From assembly GCA_905182155.1 (NCBI GenBank), contig CAJJAX010000010.1, positions 44,959 through 108,958 of the forward strand: a stretch of DNA of 64,000 bases. The letters run 5' to 3'. This stretch comes from an uncultured Pseudomonadales bacterium. GTDB lineage: Bacteria > Pseudomonadota > Gammaproteobacteria > Pseudomonadales > Azotimanducaceae. The notes beneath the pieces are model-generated. The model saw only the letters and a program-made list of their open reading frames with translations, was not told where the DNA came from and searched no databases. The position numbers were made by a program, and so were the translations under genes. Positions 20,296 to 28,946 of the stretch are shown here, one piece after another. Numbering within the stretch: the first letter of the stretch is position 1; every line of letters starts with the position of its first letter.

Positions 20296-21385
20296 ATGGG
20301 GTTTAATTGCGGTATTGTCGGTTTGCCGAATGTGGGTAAGTCAACGTTGTTTAACGCGCTGACTAAGGCGGGCATTGCCGCTGAAAATTTTCCGTTTTGC
20401 ACCATTGAGCCAAATTCCGGCGTGGTCGCGATGCCGGATCCCCGCCTGGACGCCATCGCTGAATTGGTCAAACCCCAAAAAGTGATTCCAACATCGATGG
20501 AATTTGTCGATATTGCGGGTCTGGTTGAAGGGGCCTCCAAGGGTGAAGGGTTAGGTAATCAATTTTTAGCCAATATTCGGGAAACTGATGCCATTGCCCA
20601 TGTTGTTCGGTGTTTTGAAGATGAAAATGTCACCCATGTCTCGTCGACGATTGATCCCGCGCGCGACATCGAAATTATTAATACCGAATTGCAGCTGGCA
20701 GATCTCGATACCATCGAGAAGGCCATCTCGCGGGTTCAGCGGATTGCAAAGAGCGGCAACAAAGAAGCGCTGGTTGAAATGAAGGTTTATCAGGACCTGC
20801 TTGAGCATGTGAATGTGGGCCAACCTGCCAGAACCTTCACGCTCGATGATGACCAGGCGATTTTGGTGCAGCACTTACATTTGTTGACCATGAAGAAAGT
20901 ACTGTATATCGCCAATGTTGATGAGGTTGGGTTTGCGGATAACCCTTTGTTGACGGCAGTAGAGGCGATTGCCAGCAGTGAGGGGGCTGAGGTCGTTGTG
21001 ATCTGCAATAAGCTCGAGGCGGAGATTGCCGAGCTAGAGGACGACGAAAAAATGGAGTTCCTATCAGATTTGGGCATGACCGAGCCCGGGCTCGACCGGG
21101 TGATTCGAGCTGGCTATCGCTTGCTCGGTCTACAGACCTTCTTCACAGCAGGCCCAAAGGAAGTTCGTGCCTGGACCGTGCGACAAAAAGCGACGGCACC
21201 CAAGGCGGCCGCGGTGATCCACACCGACTTTGAAAAAGGGTTCATTCGGGCGGAAGTCACGGCGTTTGATGATTTTATTGCCGGTCGAGGCGAGGCCTGC
21301 GAAGGAAGCTGGTAAAATGCGTGCCGAAGGAAAAACGTATTCTGTCCGTGATGGCGATGTGATGCATTTTCGGTTTAACGTTTGA
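20296..21385 (+). CDS. ychF: Redox-regulated ATPase / ribosome-binding GTPase-like YchF, frame broken near 3' end
   Basis: Obg-family P-loop protein (YchF/OLA1) that prefers ATP and associates with ribosomes. The start [20 protein letters not shown] contains the Walker A loop; [20 protein letters not shown] is switch II, and ICNKLEAE replaces the usual NKxD. The C-terminal TGS domain begins at [15 protein letters not shown]. The frame runs into an early stop at 21315, but another frame immediately continues [16 protein letters not shown] and ends DVMHFRFNV at 21385, the exact C-terminus of YchF. A one-step frame change near 21295-21300 joins the two, giving about 363 residues. Confidence 0.95.
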
Positions 21386-21615
21386 TGAACGTATTGAATG
21401 CTTGGCTTTCGATCGGGCTCTTGCGGCAGGGCTTGCAGGTTGCAGCACTCGCGTCGGGGTTAATCCTACCCTTCGCCGGCGCGCCGGATTACACCGCAAC
21501 CTGGGACTTATTCTTTAATGGCGTTTTGCCGGCAATGGTTCCGATTTTTCTGATTCTATTGTACTCGGTTTATGAGAGCAACGAATTAACCGAAAAAGGT
21601 GTCGATCAGACTTGA
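21385..21615 (+). CDS. Small predicted membrane protein
   Basis: A 76-residue product starting at the ATG that overlaps the ychF stop (TGATG), so probably translated with ychF. Two hydrophobic stretches are visible (LQVAALASGLILPFAG and PAMVPIFLILLYSVY), with a short charged C-terminal tail. I do not recognise a family. Absence of overlap with another gene and the coupled start favour a real gene. Confidence 0.55.
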   Translation: MNVLNAWLSIGLLRQGLQVAALASGLILPFAGAPDYTATWDLFFNGVLPAMVPIFLILLYSVYESNELTEKGVDQT

Positions 21616-21684
21616 CTAAGCGCCGTGGCAAGTGTAACTTCTCGCCTCCAAAATGGTCGGCAAGAATTACCGATTAATGTCTAT

Positions 21685-21761
21685 GGCTACGTAGCTCAGC
21701 TGGTTAGAGCACAGCATTCATAATGCTGGGGTCGGTGGTTCAAGTCCACCCGTAGCTACCA
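21685..21761 (+). tRNA. tRNA-Met (elongator, anticodon CAT)
   Basis: Cloverleaf with acceptor GGCTACG pairing CGTAGCT (one G-U pair), discriminator A and encoded CCA. The anticodon stem AGCAT/ATGCT encloses TTCATAA, giving CAT; the T arm reads GGTTCAAGTCC. The acceptor end lacks the unpaired first base and GGG/CCC anticodon stem of an initiator tRNA, so this is elongator Met. Confidence 0.94.
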
Positions 21762-22130
21762 AAATATTTGAATAAATCAATCATTTATATGGTTTATGTT
21801 TTGTTTCAGAACAGTCAAGAAATTAAAGGGAGAAAAAAGGGACTATTTTAAGGACAAACCTGTCCCTTTTCGACATCATCAAAATACCTCAAACCTAGCC
21901 GTAAAATAATCCTCACAAACTTCTCACCCCCAACAGCACCCACGGGGGGTATCAGCATGCCTAAATTATTAGTTGTTGCTGTGGAGACACATTAGAAAGT
22001 GATTTTGGGGAAAAGGTCAGCTTAGTTCATCGCGTATATCTTTAGGGCACTCGTTAGATCTAATTTTACAAAGCAAGCGTAACAATTAAGGATTTATCAA
22101 TATCATCAAATTATATGAGGCTATTAGTAT
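21762..22130. other. AT-rich spacer after tRNA-Met, no gene seen
   Basis: This 369-base gap marks the end of the housekeeping block. Apart from the palindrome at 21835-21870 I see no open frame or terminator with a T-run. A position just downstream of a tRNA gene is a common integration site, but I find no repeat of the tRNA 3' end in the window. Confidence 0.5.
21835..21870. repeat. Palindrome of the type linked to REP-associated transposases
   Basis: AAAAGGGAC and GTCCCTTTT are perfect inverted repeats (nine bases each) around an 18-base loop, containing the AAACCTGTCCC motif. Similar GGGACAGGTTT-type palindromes often flank Y1 transposase (RAYT) genes in gammaproteobacteria; no such gene is next to it here. 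It could alternatively act as a bidirectional terminator, since T4 and A4 flank the stem. Confidence 0.4.
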
Positions 22131-22621
22131 ATGTATAAAATAACACAGGCAATGACCATCGGCTTATTTACCTTAGCATTATCTATGTTTGCTGCGGCAG
22201 GTCATCATGGTATGAAAAAAGATATCGTTGATACTGCGGTAGCAGCGGGTGATTTCAATACGCTAGTGACTGCAGTGAAAGCAGCAGGTTTAGTTGAAAC
22301 ACTAAAAGGAGAAGGGCCATTTACAGTCTTCGCTCCAACAGATGCAGCTTTTGCAAAAGTGCCAACAGACACATTAAACGCTTTATTGGCTGATAAAGCA
22401 GCGCTAGCAAATGTACTTACTTACCACGTAGTTGCAGGGTAAAGTAATGGCAGCAGATGTAGTTAAGTTATCTAGTGCAGAAACGGTACAAGGTCAGGCC
22501 GTCAGCATTGAAGTGAAAGATGGTAAAGTCTATGTAGACGGTGCACAGGTTGTTAGCAACCGATATAAAAGCTAGTAATGGTGTAATTCATGTGATTGAT
22601 GCAGTTATTTTGCCTAAGTAA
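22131..22621 (+). CDS. Secreted fasciclin-domain protein, frame broken twice
   Basis: Fasciclin (FAS1) proteins are secreted or surface adhesion-type domains. The start [19 protein letters not shown] ends in a signal peptide near AAAGHHG. The H1 and H2 FAS1 blocks are clear: [15 protein letters not shown] and a final [13 protein letters not shown]. The frame stops at 22442, but the +1 frame continues [19 protein letters not shown] and, after another break, [15 protein letters not shown] to 22621. Dropping one G at 22437-22439 and one C at 22560-22561 gives one frame of about 162 residues, a complete single-domain protein. The gene is more AT-rich than the upstream block, with many A/T-ending codons. 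Confidence 0.85.
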
Positions 22622-22691
22622 CAACTTAGGCTGACAGTTTAAGCAGGATTAGCTCATCGTGTGACGGACTGATTTTAAACTACCGTTAGCT

Positions 22692-22877
22692 TTGATACTT
22701 CTTTATGTAGCCTCTGCCACCTATGCAGAAGGCTACAATCCTTCTGACTTTAACCTCGACAGCTACAAACCCAACACCTCCATAGGCTTCTACACCAACA
22801 AAACCTGTGACCTCATCAACATCGACCACATTGTCAGTCTCAAGGACCGCGTGCTTGCTTTTGAAATGATGCAGTAG
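22692..22877 (+). pseudogene. N-terminal remnant of a secreted HNH nuclease-like protein
   Basis: A 61-codon frame from TTG 22692 encodes a hydrophobic leader (LLYVASATYA) and then IGFYTNKTCDLINIDHIVSLKD, which resembles the DH-containing first half of an HNH endonuclease motif. After SLKD the similarity stops and the frame ends, so the catalytic domain is lost. No ribosome-binding site is evident. It lies among other mobile-element debris. Confidence 0.4.
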
Positions 22878-22981
22878 CTCGCAGGTGCTTGAGACAAGCA
22901 GTGATGCGCTAGACAGCTCTGGCAAGCCCCTAGATTTGTAGACGCTTTGCTTGGTAATTTTGGAACCAAGGAGAGACAGAT

Positions 22982-23098
22982 ATGAACAAGGGAATACGGT
23001 TTACGGACGAATTCAAACAGGACGCTGTGGCACAGGTTGTTGAACGCAGTTATGCGTTCAGCGAAGTTGCCGAGCGGCTGGGAATCAGCGCTAAGTAA
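22982..23098 (+). pseudogene. IS3-family OrfA remnant (transposase HTH)
   Basis: ATG 22982 follows CCAAGGAGAG and opens a 38-codon frame MNKGIRFTDEFKQDAVAQVV, continuing ERSYAFSEVAERLGIS then AK and a stop. This matches the N-terminal helix-turn-helix of IS3-type OrfA (IS911-like). The rest of OrfA and all of OrfB are missing, so it is a deletion remnant. The good ribosome-binding site suggests the 5' end of the old element is nearby. Confidence 0.75.
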
Positions 23099-23167
23099 CA
23101 GCAGGTTTCGATATGTATCGTGCGTTAGGCTTTGATGTCCTGAGCATAAAGGGATTGGGTCGGTCCT

Positions 23168-24364
23168 CTATAGCTCAGTTTTAGCGCCTCCGTCAGTAGC
23201 GTTACCTTCGAGTTTGTCCAACCGTGCTAAATACAGTGCCAAATTTTTATGCAGATGCCCGATCGCTGATTCAAACCGCCCGAATCGATAGTGGGTATTT
23301 GCGCCAGAACCAATTGCTGCCTGAATATCGCTAACGACTTTTGCATCTTCTTGATCGCCGGTATCAGATAGAAACGCAACATCCTTCTTGGCCCGAGCTA
23401 AGGCTTCATCTGAGGGTTCACCGCCATCAACCGTCGGGAGCGTTAGCCGATAATTAAAATATCGAGTACGTGTAGGCGACTCAGGTTCGGCAAAGCTCAC
23501 ACCGTAGTGTTGGGCAAGACGGGTAACCGAGGTAAATGGGAATATACGGTTGACTAATGTAACCATGCGATCAAGTGACAAATTCTCTCGAGGTGCGTCA
23601 CGTAATTTTTCAATGCGTCTAAAGGGATAGCAAACGCGGGAATTTGGCCCCTGCATTTCAACAACGTTTAGATTGTCATAGCCATATGGAAAGAAAGACT
23701 CTGGATGTGTGGGCTTGATGTGATAACCCTCCAGCGTCCCCTCTGCCGTTAATTTCCAATTGATTTCTTCGACCTTTTCGTTCGACTCAAAAATAATCTG
23801 ATCATCGGTCAAAAGTTTTGGCAGGGATTCCAACGCGCCAGGACCTACGGGTTCATCCTGCGTGATAAAGACCAAACCACCTTGGATATCAACCGAATGC
23901 ACCGGCACCAAACCGTTACTGTCTTTGTCAAGGTCAGGGAAACCATGCTCATGTGGCACATACTCTAGCCGGCCATCGAGTCGATACGCCCAACCGTGGT
24001 AATTGCAACGAAAGATTTTCGTACAACCACTGCCATCCGCCAATTGCATGCCACGATGACGGCACGCATTACGAAAGGCGCGGATGGTGCCTTGCAGGTC
24101 GCGAACAACAACAATGGGTACGCCAGCGGAATTACGCGCGACGTAGGAGCCTGGCTCCGGCAGCGCTGCAACAGGGCAGAATGGAATTGGTAATCGTCGC
24201 ATAAGCCGCCGCTCGGCATCGAAGCGTGTTTGAGAGGCGTAATTCTCAACAGGCTCGTACCACTCTTCATCACCGAGGTCGGTTGTGTTGTTGTCAATAT
24301 GATCAAGTATGTGATCCAGCAGTTCGGCGTCGCTTCGCATGTCTTGTAACCCAGTATTTGTCAT
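23168..24364 (-). CDS. Rieske-type aromatic ring-hydroxylating oxygenase, large subunit
   Basis: Non-haem iron oxygenase that inserts oxygen into an aromatic or related substrate with electrons from a reductase. The Rieske [2Fe-2S] ligands are CRHRG and CNYHGW (CxH...CxxH), in the N-terminal third. The catalytic domain contains the iron site region LEGYHIKPTHPESF, with two histidines. About 398 residues from ATG 24364; an in-frame ATG at 24370 is equally possible. No dedicated ferredoxin, reductase or small subunit is adjacent, so it may work with a remote reductase. The substrate cannot be read from the sequence. Confidence 0.88.
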   Translation of the reverse strand: MTNTGLQDMRSDAELLDHILDHIDNNTTDLGDEEWYEPVENYASQTRFDAERRLMRRLPIPFCPVAALPEPGSYVARNSAGVPIVVVRDLQGTIRAFRNACRHRGMQLADGSGCTKIFRCNYHGWAYRLDGRLEYVPHEHGFPDLDKDSNGLVPVHSVDIQGGLVFITQDEPVGPGALESLPKLLTDDQIIFESNEKVEEINWKLTAEGTLEGYHIKPTHPESFFPYGYDNLNVVEMQGPNSRVCYPFRRIEKLRDAPRENLSLDRMVTLVNRIFPFTSVTRLAQHYGVSFAEPESPTRTRYFNYRLTLPTVDGGEPSDEALARAKKDVAFLSDTGDQEDAKVVSDIQAAIGSGANTHYRFGRFESAIGHLHKNLALYLARLDKLEGNATDGGAKTEL

Positions 24365-24370
24365 TAGCAA

Positions 24371-24734
24371 GTAATTCTAGGTCAAGCATACTCTATTGTT
24401 ATAGAGACCATAAAGGCGCCATAAGTTCATCCTGGTTCATAGCATCTTCAAACGGTTTGCTCTTTTAACGGATCATCATGGCGATATGTCAGACGAAACG
24501 GCGGTGATTAGCGAGGATGGTGCTAAGGGATTACCAGGTGAGGCGTTCCCGTGACCTTCTGTTTAGTGGTCATCTCAAATGGTGCTGCTAGCGCTTCACC
24601 GATTCTTGTCTTTCAAAAATGCCCAAACAAGCTCGGCTAATTCAACGTCGTGATTTTGCTTGCCAACATGGCGCTCGTAGAACTCTAAATACTGCTCGCG
24701 GATGCAACAGCAAACTGCGTGAAGACGTCGCTCC
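24371..24734. other. Spacer between Rieske gene and IS91 remnant
   Basis: About 360 bases with no gene I can support. Near 24598 a minus-strand frame ends with a charged segment (ELAELVWAFLKDKNR) that could be the tail of an old gene cut by the IS91-like piece, but I recognise no family. The minus-strand Rieske promoter should lie at the left end of this stretch. Confidence 0.4.
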
Positions 24735-24993
24735 ACAAAAGCCAATAGAAGAACAGGAAAACCCGAAACCAAAGGCCTACTCGATGACATGGGCCCAGCG
24801 TCTCAAGCGCGTTTTTGCCATTGATATAGAGAAGTGTGAAAAGTGTGGCGGGCCTGTCCGGATCATTGCGTCGATTGAAGATCCTGATGTCATCCAGAAG
24901 ATATTGAAGCACCTAGGGCTGGATCAGCCGGTCGATACACCTATCCGCTCACCGCCATCAGTGCTGACTGACCATTCAATGACACTATTTTGA
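24735..24993 (+). pseudogene. IS91-family transposase, C-terminal remnant
   Basis: The frame ending at 24993 contains YSMTWAQRLKRVFAIDIEKC then EKCGGPVRIIASIEDPDVIQ and KILKHLGL, which is the typical C-terminal end of IS91-type (Y2, rolling-circle) transposases, including the terminal CxxC pair. The catalytic HUH and tyrosine regions are absent; upstream sequence in the frame is unrelated. The frame ends about 140 bases before the hairpin repeat at 25131, the place where an IS91-type end would be expected. Confidence 0.75.
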
Positions 24994-25130
24994 ATTCAAG
25001 AGCATCGAGACACGCCGGTGACTGTCGCGTTCGGCCGGGGTCTGGATTCGATGCCTGAATCGCCACATTTCTCACCGATCAACGCACGTTTAAATCAGCC
25101 CAAATGGAGGGTAGGCAACCCGTAGAGGTG

Positions 25131-25180
25131 GGAGTACTTTTCTTAAAGTGGAAAAAGGGTGGTTATTCGTCCTAACCCCA
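25131..25180 (+). repeat. Hairpin-containing repeat, copy A (possible IS91-type end)
   Basis: About 50 bases starting TACTTTTCT and containing GGTGGTTATTCGTCCTAACC, nearly the same as copy B at 28947-28999 in the same orientation. The right half folds as GGTTA/TAACC with outer G and C pairs around TTCGTCC. It lies just past the IS91-type transposase remnant, which suggests it is an element end. Confidence 0.6.
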
Positions 25181-25202
25181 CTCACTGGACGCTAGTCCCA
25201 AT

Positions 25203-25523
25203 ATGGGACTATATTTCCAGCTGAGAATCATTGCCTTGTTAACACTCAAAGCATTCTGGGCAGAAAATCTTCGATACATGGACGCGAAAGACCCTACGTT
25301 GGCCTGGTACCGACATACACTGAAAGCCAATTGGGCAGCCCCCACGGAGGTGAAGCAGGATTTTGGCAATGCAAGCATTCTCAAAGACGGGCGCGTAGTG
25401 TTCAACATTGCAGGCAACAAGTACCGGTTGGTGGTGTGGACCAACTATGACGACGCAGTGGTCTATGTCTGTTTTATTGGCACCCACAAGCACTACGACG
25501 AAATTGATGCACAAACTATTTAG
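25203..25523 (+). CDS. higB: HigB-family mRNA interferase toxin
   Basis: HigB toxins cleave mRNA on the ribosome and are held in check by HigA. The product has the HigB_toxin core: RIIALLTLKAFW, then TEVKQDFGNASILKDGRVV, FNIAGNKYRLVVWTNYDD and the closing FIGTHKHYDEIDAQTI. ATG 25203 gives 106 residues; the family usually begins at M-R-I-I-A, which here would be the LRIIA leucine, so the true start may be a few codons downstream. The antitoxin gene begins 15 bases after its stop, the toxin-first order typical of higBA. Confidence 0.88.
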   Translation: MGLYFQLRIIALLTLKAFWAENLRYMDAKDPTLAWYRHTLKANWAAPTEVKQDFGNASILKDGRVVFNIAGNKYRLVVWTNYDDAVVYVCFIGTHKHYDEIDAQTI

Positions 25524-25538
25524 CAAGAGACTCGAACC

Positions 25539-25694
25539 ATGGATATCAAACCGATTAGAACCAAAGCAGACTATCGAGCTGTTCTACGGGACATTGAATC
25601 ACTGATGGATGCAGAACTCGATTCTGCCGAGAAGTGGTGGGCTGTCCTGTTACCGGAGATCGACGACTTTCTGGGCCGAACGCTTCCAGGCTAG
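25539..25694 (+). pseudogene. higA: HigA-like antitoxin, truncated
   Basis: ATG 25539 opens MDIKPIRTKADYRAVLRDIE followed by SLMDAE, the characteristic N-terminus of the HigA antitoxins that pair with this HigB type. The usual continuation (about 120 residues with a C-terminal HTH) is lost; after about 30 codons the sequence departs from the family and stops at 25694. No other frame downstream shows the missing HTH clearly, so this looks like a real truncation rather than a single base error. Confidence 0.7.
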
Positions 25695-26050
25695 ATTCTA
25701 CCCGCAGCGAAGTACCGAGGAGATATTGCTGGAAATGGGTCGCAGTTGGGATGAAATCCAACCTCAAGAAATCCCCTTGGTCTGCGTTTGCCTGACTCGA
25801 AGGCGTCTTGTCTTGTCGAGGTTAGCTGTTTGCACCACAGTATTGCCGTTGGCGCCTAGAGCGGAATATCGTTGTTGGTCTGAGAAAACGAAAAGAATAT
25901 CCATATAAATCCTTGTTCTGTTTTTCAACTGTAGAAACTTGTTCGAATGAGATTTTACACAGGCTCACAGCGAAAGTTACTATTGGCTCATGACGGAGGT
26001 CATCGCTTATATTTGATGCATGCGTTCCTATATAACTCGTGAGGTGAACA
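25695..26050. other. Spacer after the toxin-antitoxin remnant
   Basis: A 356-base stretch without a gene I can support. One plus-strand frame around 25690-25790 reads QARFYPQRSTEEILLEMG, possibly coding debris of unknown origin. The alpha/beta hydrolase gene that follows has a GAGGTGA ribosome-binding site at 26041. Confidence 0.35.
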
Positions 26051-26794
26051 ATGGAAGTGCAAGTCGACGGTGCGACACTGTATGTGGAAGTTGATGGTTC
26101 GGAGTCTTCGCCGGCACTGCTTTTGTGGCACCCCGGTCGCTGCACGCTGCGATCGTGGGATCATCTCGTACCACTGCTTGCGGAGCATTTCCACGTGGTA
26201 CGAATTGATGTACGCGGTATCGGACAGAGTTCTCCTTCAGAAGACCCTGCTCAATACATCCTCGAGCAATATGCAGAGGATGCCTGCGTGGTGCTTGATC
26301 ACCTTGGCATTGAGCGTTGTCATGTGTGGTCTCAGTCTGGAGGCACTCGGCAGGCCTTCGCCTTCTGCGCGCTAAGTCCTGATCGGGTGATAACAGCCGC
26401 GCTTTACGCTGCCAATACAGACCCGGCGGACATGGCACAGCAGCAGGCGGGATCAAAAATCGCCGCTCAAGAGAGACGCAAACTCGGGATCGAAAAACCA
26501 CCACGGCCTCCGGAGGGATTTTTTGAACACAAAGATGCGGAAGCCGCAGTTCTGGCCACCCAGGCGAACGGGAAGTTCGATCTGGCTGCGGTAATCGACA
26601 AGCTCACCATACCGGTGCTGATTGGCACCGGCAGCCATGATCCAAACCTGGTCTCAAGCCGTGTCATCGCTGCCACCGCTCCTAACGCAAAACTAGTGGT
26701 GCTGGAAAACGTTGGCCACAACAGCATGTGGGAATATCCTGCGCTGGCGTTGCAAACCTTCCTCGATTTTCACGAGTCATTAGAGACAGGTTAA
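26051..26794 (+). CDS. Alpha/beta-fold hydrolase
   Basis: Predicted esterase/lactonase-type hydrolase of 247 residues. The oxyanion region is LLLWHPGRCTLRSWDHLVP, the nucleophile elbow WSQSGGT has Ser in a changed G-x-S-x-G (first Gly replaced by Ser), the acid lies in GTGSHDPNL and the catalytic His in ENVGHNSMWEYP. DVRGIGQSSPS is the usual strand-loop following beta-4. ATG 26051 is preceded by GAGGTGA. It faces the Kelch gene convergently. Substrate unknown; in this setting it may open an ester or ring product. Confidence 0.85.
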   Translation: MEVQVDGATLYVEVDGSESSPALLLWHPGRCTLRSWDHLVPLLAEHFHVVRIDVRGIGQSSPSEDPAQYILEQYAEDACVVLDHLGIERCHVWSQSGGTRQAFAFCALSPDRVITAALYAANTDPADMAQQQAGSKIAAQERRKLGIEKPPRPPEGFFEHKDAEAAVLATQANGKFDLAAVIDKLTIPVLIGTGSHDPNLVSSRVIAATAPNAKLVVLENVGHNSMWEYPALALQTFLDFHESLETG

Positions 26795-26833
26795 CGTCCA
26801 GTGGTATCCTGACAGGACACACGTACTGTCGTA

Positions 26834-27838
26834 TTACAGTGACTCCGGGACATCTGCTACCCAGACTTCAGGAGACGAGAGCCATCCCTTATTGCCGTCC
26901 ATGCGGCCATCCCAACCCCCAGCAACATATAGCTTGTCGTTAATGATGCCTGCAGCCGGTGAGGAGGTTGGTTTCGGGAGAACAGCGGTCAACTCCCACT
27001 CTCCCCCTTCTTTCATCGTTAGCACATCCGGGCAGAAACGTGTTTTACCAATCTCAGGCTCCTGGTGTCCGCCGATCATCCAGATACGATTGTTACGTAC
27101 GATGGTTGCGTGTTCGGAATGTGAGTGACGTACCGGCAGTTCTGGACCTCGGCTCCAGCTATCGGACTTCGGATCGTAGACGTCCACCTGGGTTTGGTTG
27201 AGCTGGCGGATATCGTGATTGAATTGCCCGCCGATAGCATAAATCTTGTCATTCATTACAACGACGGCCAACTGGTTGCGTGGCAGGGGAATGGGTGCAG
27301 CGGATTTCCAGGTCGCACTGCCGGTCGCCTTCCATTGCGCAAGGTCGAGCACCCAGTGGTCTTCTGAGTCGGTGTCGCGATCCTCTTGCAGACCCGAAAT
27401 GTAATGCAGGTTGTCGCCGATCCGCGCCAGGCCACCACCACCACGACGGCTTGGCAAGCTCGGTCCCATGGTCAGCCGATCCTGATCCAGGTCGTAATTC
27501 CAGACTTCGGCAATGATGTGATCCAATATCTTACGGCCCGGTTTATCTTTCATTCCGCCCGCGTACCAAAATCCGTTGTCGTCGGGCACGAGGTTGACAT
27601 GAGAAATTGCACTGGGAAGCACTTGCAATGGTGTCCACGAACCCTGGGCGCCATCTGCAGGGTCGAACACGTCAGCTCGCCTGCTGGATTTGATCAGACT
27701 CTCGTAACCACCCAACACAATCATCTTGCCATTCAGCACCAGGCTGGATGGTTCCCATTTCCCTACCGGCATGTCCTGCAGTCGAGTCCAGTTAAACTCA
27801 TGCTGTGGTTCTATCATTATTTTTATCCTATCGGTCAT
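26834..27838 (-). CDS. Kelch-repeat beta-propeller protein
   Basis: Product built of about six Kelch blades, each with the double-glycine signature: MIVLGGYES, WYAGGMKDK, LHYISGLQ, IYAIGGQFN, IWMIGGHQE and LYVAGGWDG. No signal peptide is evident, so it is probably cytoplasmic. Two starts are possible: ATG 27838, overlapping the upstream SDR by 11 bases, and ATG 27817, preceded by TAGGATA; the latter would give MIEPQHEF. Bacterial Kelch proteins include sialic-acid mutarotase (NanM) and galactose-oxidase relatives; none of the specific signatures of these is evident. Likely cotranscribed with the SDR. Confidence 0.85.
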   Translation of the reverse strand: MTDRIKIMIEPQHEFNWTRLQDMPVGKWEPSSLVLNGKMIVLGGYESLIKSSRRADVFDPADGAQGSWTPLQVLPSAISHVNLVPDDNGFWYAGGMKDKPGRKILDHIIAEVWNYDLDQDRLTMGPSLPSRRGGGGLARIGDNLHYISGLQEDRDTDSEDHWVLDLAQWKATGSATWKSAAPIPLPRNQLAVVVMNDKIYAIGGQFNHDIRQLNQTQVDVYDPKSDSWSRGPELPVRHSHSEHATIVRNNRIWMIGGHQEPEIGKTRFCPDVLTMKEGGEWELTAVLPKPTSSPAAGIINDKLYVAGGWDGRMDGNKGWLSSPEVWVADVPESL

Positions 27839-28625
27839 CTTGCGGAAATTGTCGATCCATAGATGCAATCAAGTTGCTGCAACGGTTCTCGAGCATTTTT
27901 CGCGTATGGGTACCGTCACAGAAAACATAGAATTCGTTGGCTAAGATTGCCTTCATGACCTGCGCGCCGACGGTTTCCGCTGGCACGGCCATGTCCGAAA
28001 TCATCGCGGCAATCTTTTCGTCAACGCGTTTCTTCAGGTTGGCAATGATGGGCGTGTCGACGACATGAGGACACAATACCGATACGCCAACATTAGTGCC
28101 CGCGAGATCGTTTCTCAGGAACTCTGAAAATCCGACCATTGCAAACTTACTGCTGCCATAGGCAGACTGATGGCCGTGTCCTTCGATGCCGCTGAAGGAT
28201 GCCGTATTCACAATATGACTTTCTTCGCCGTGCTCCAGCATGTGCGGCAGGAACTGATTTACTCCGTTCAATGGACCCCGGAAATTGACATTGAAAACCC
28301 TGTCCCAGGTTTCCTGATCAGTCTCCAGTATCTTGCCACCGCCGCCAATGCCTGCGTTATTGCACAACACGTGCAGGTTGCCGAACGTGTTCTCGACTTT
28401 TTCTGCTGCGTTTTCGATGGAACCTGTGTCCGTCGTATCGACGACCAAAGCGAGTACGTTGTCCGTGATCTCTTGTAATTCGCTCTCGGCGACTTTGAGT
28501 TGTTTGTCCTGGATGTCTGCGATTACAATATTCATACCCGCGCGCGCGAACGTCTTTGCCAGCCCTAAGCCGATGCCGCCGGCAGCGCCGGTCACAAATG
28601 CAGTCTTGCCTTCAAGTTTTTTCAT
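27828..28625 (-). CDS. Short-chain dehydrogenase/reductase
   Basis: NAD(P)-dependent oxidoreductase of the classical SDR type, 265 residues. The cofactor motif is TGAAGGIGLG, the structural motif NNAG is in LCNNAGIGG, and the catalytic residues appear as NTASFSG with Ser and YGSSK for Tyr and Lys. The segment IADIQD after beta-2 has an acidic residue, favouring NAD over NADP. It starts at ATG 28625 and its end overlaps the Kelch gene. The substrate is not deducible. Confidence 0.9.
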   Translation of the reverse strand: MKKLEGKTAFVTGAAGGIGLGLAKTFARAGMNIVIADIQDKQLKVAESELQEITDNVLALVVDTTDTGSIENAAEKVENTFGNLHVLCNNAGIGGGGKILETDQETWDRVFNVNFRGPLNGVNQFLPHMLEHGEESHIVNTASFSGIEGHGHQSAYGSSKFAMVGFSEFLRNDLAGTNVGVSVLCPHVVDTPIIANLKKRVDEKIAAMISDMAVPAETVGAQVMKAILANEFYVFCDGTHTRKMLENRCSNLIASMDRQFPQDDR

Positions 28626-28946
28626 TGCAGTCCGGGCACCTTGTTGTGTTCATTCATCCGTTCCACCGTTGGCTGGCGACAGTCTCCGATATATCGCAGG
28701 TGGTTATCTGCTTTCTAACAGGTTACCGCAACTCCCGCCCCCCGCACAAAACCTGTCGCTAGAAATTCACCCAACAAACGACGCTATTCTGATTTCCAAC
28801 GACGATACATCGGTGGCGGTATCGATCCGGCCGATGTCTGGAATAGGAGGCCGATTTGCCAAGTATTCAATCATTGAGCCAAAATTTTCGAGCACACAAC
28901 ACATGTTCAGATGGGCTAACGGGGACAGCGGCTAACCGGCTGGAAC
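28626..28946. other. Spacer upstream of the SDR-Kelch pair
   Basis: Around 320 bases with no supported gene. It presumably holds the promoter for the minus-strand SDR-Kelch unit and ends at hairpin repeat copy B. Confidence 0.35.
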
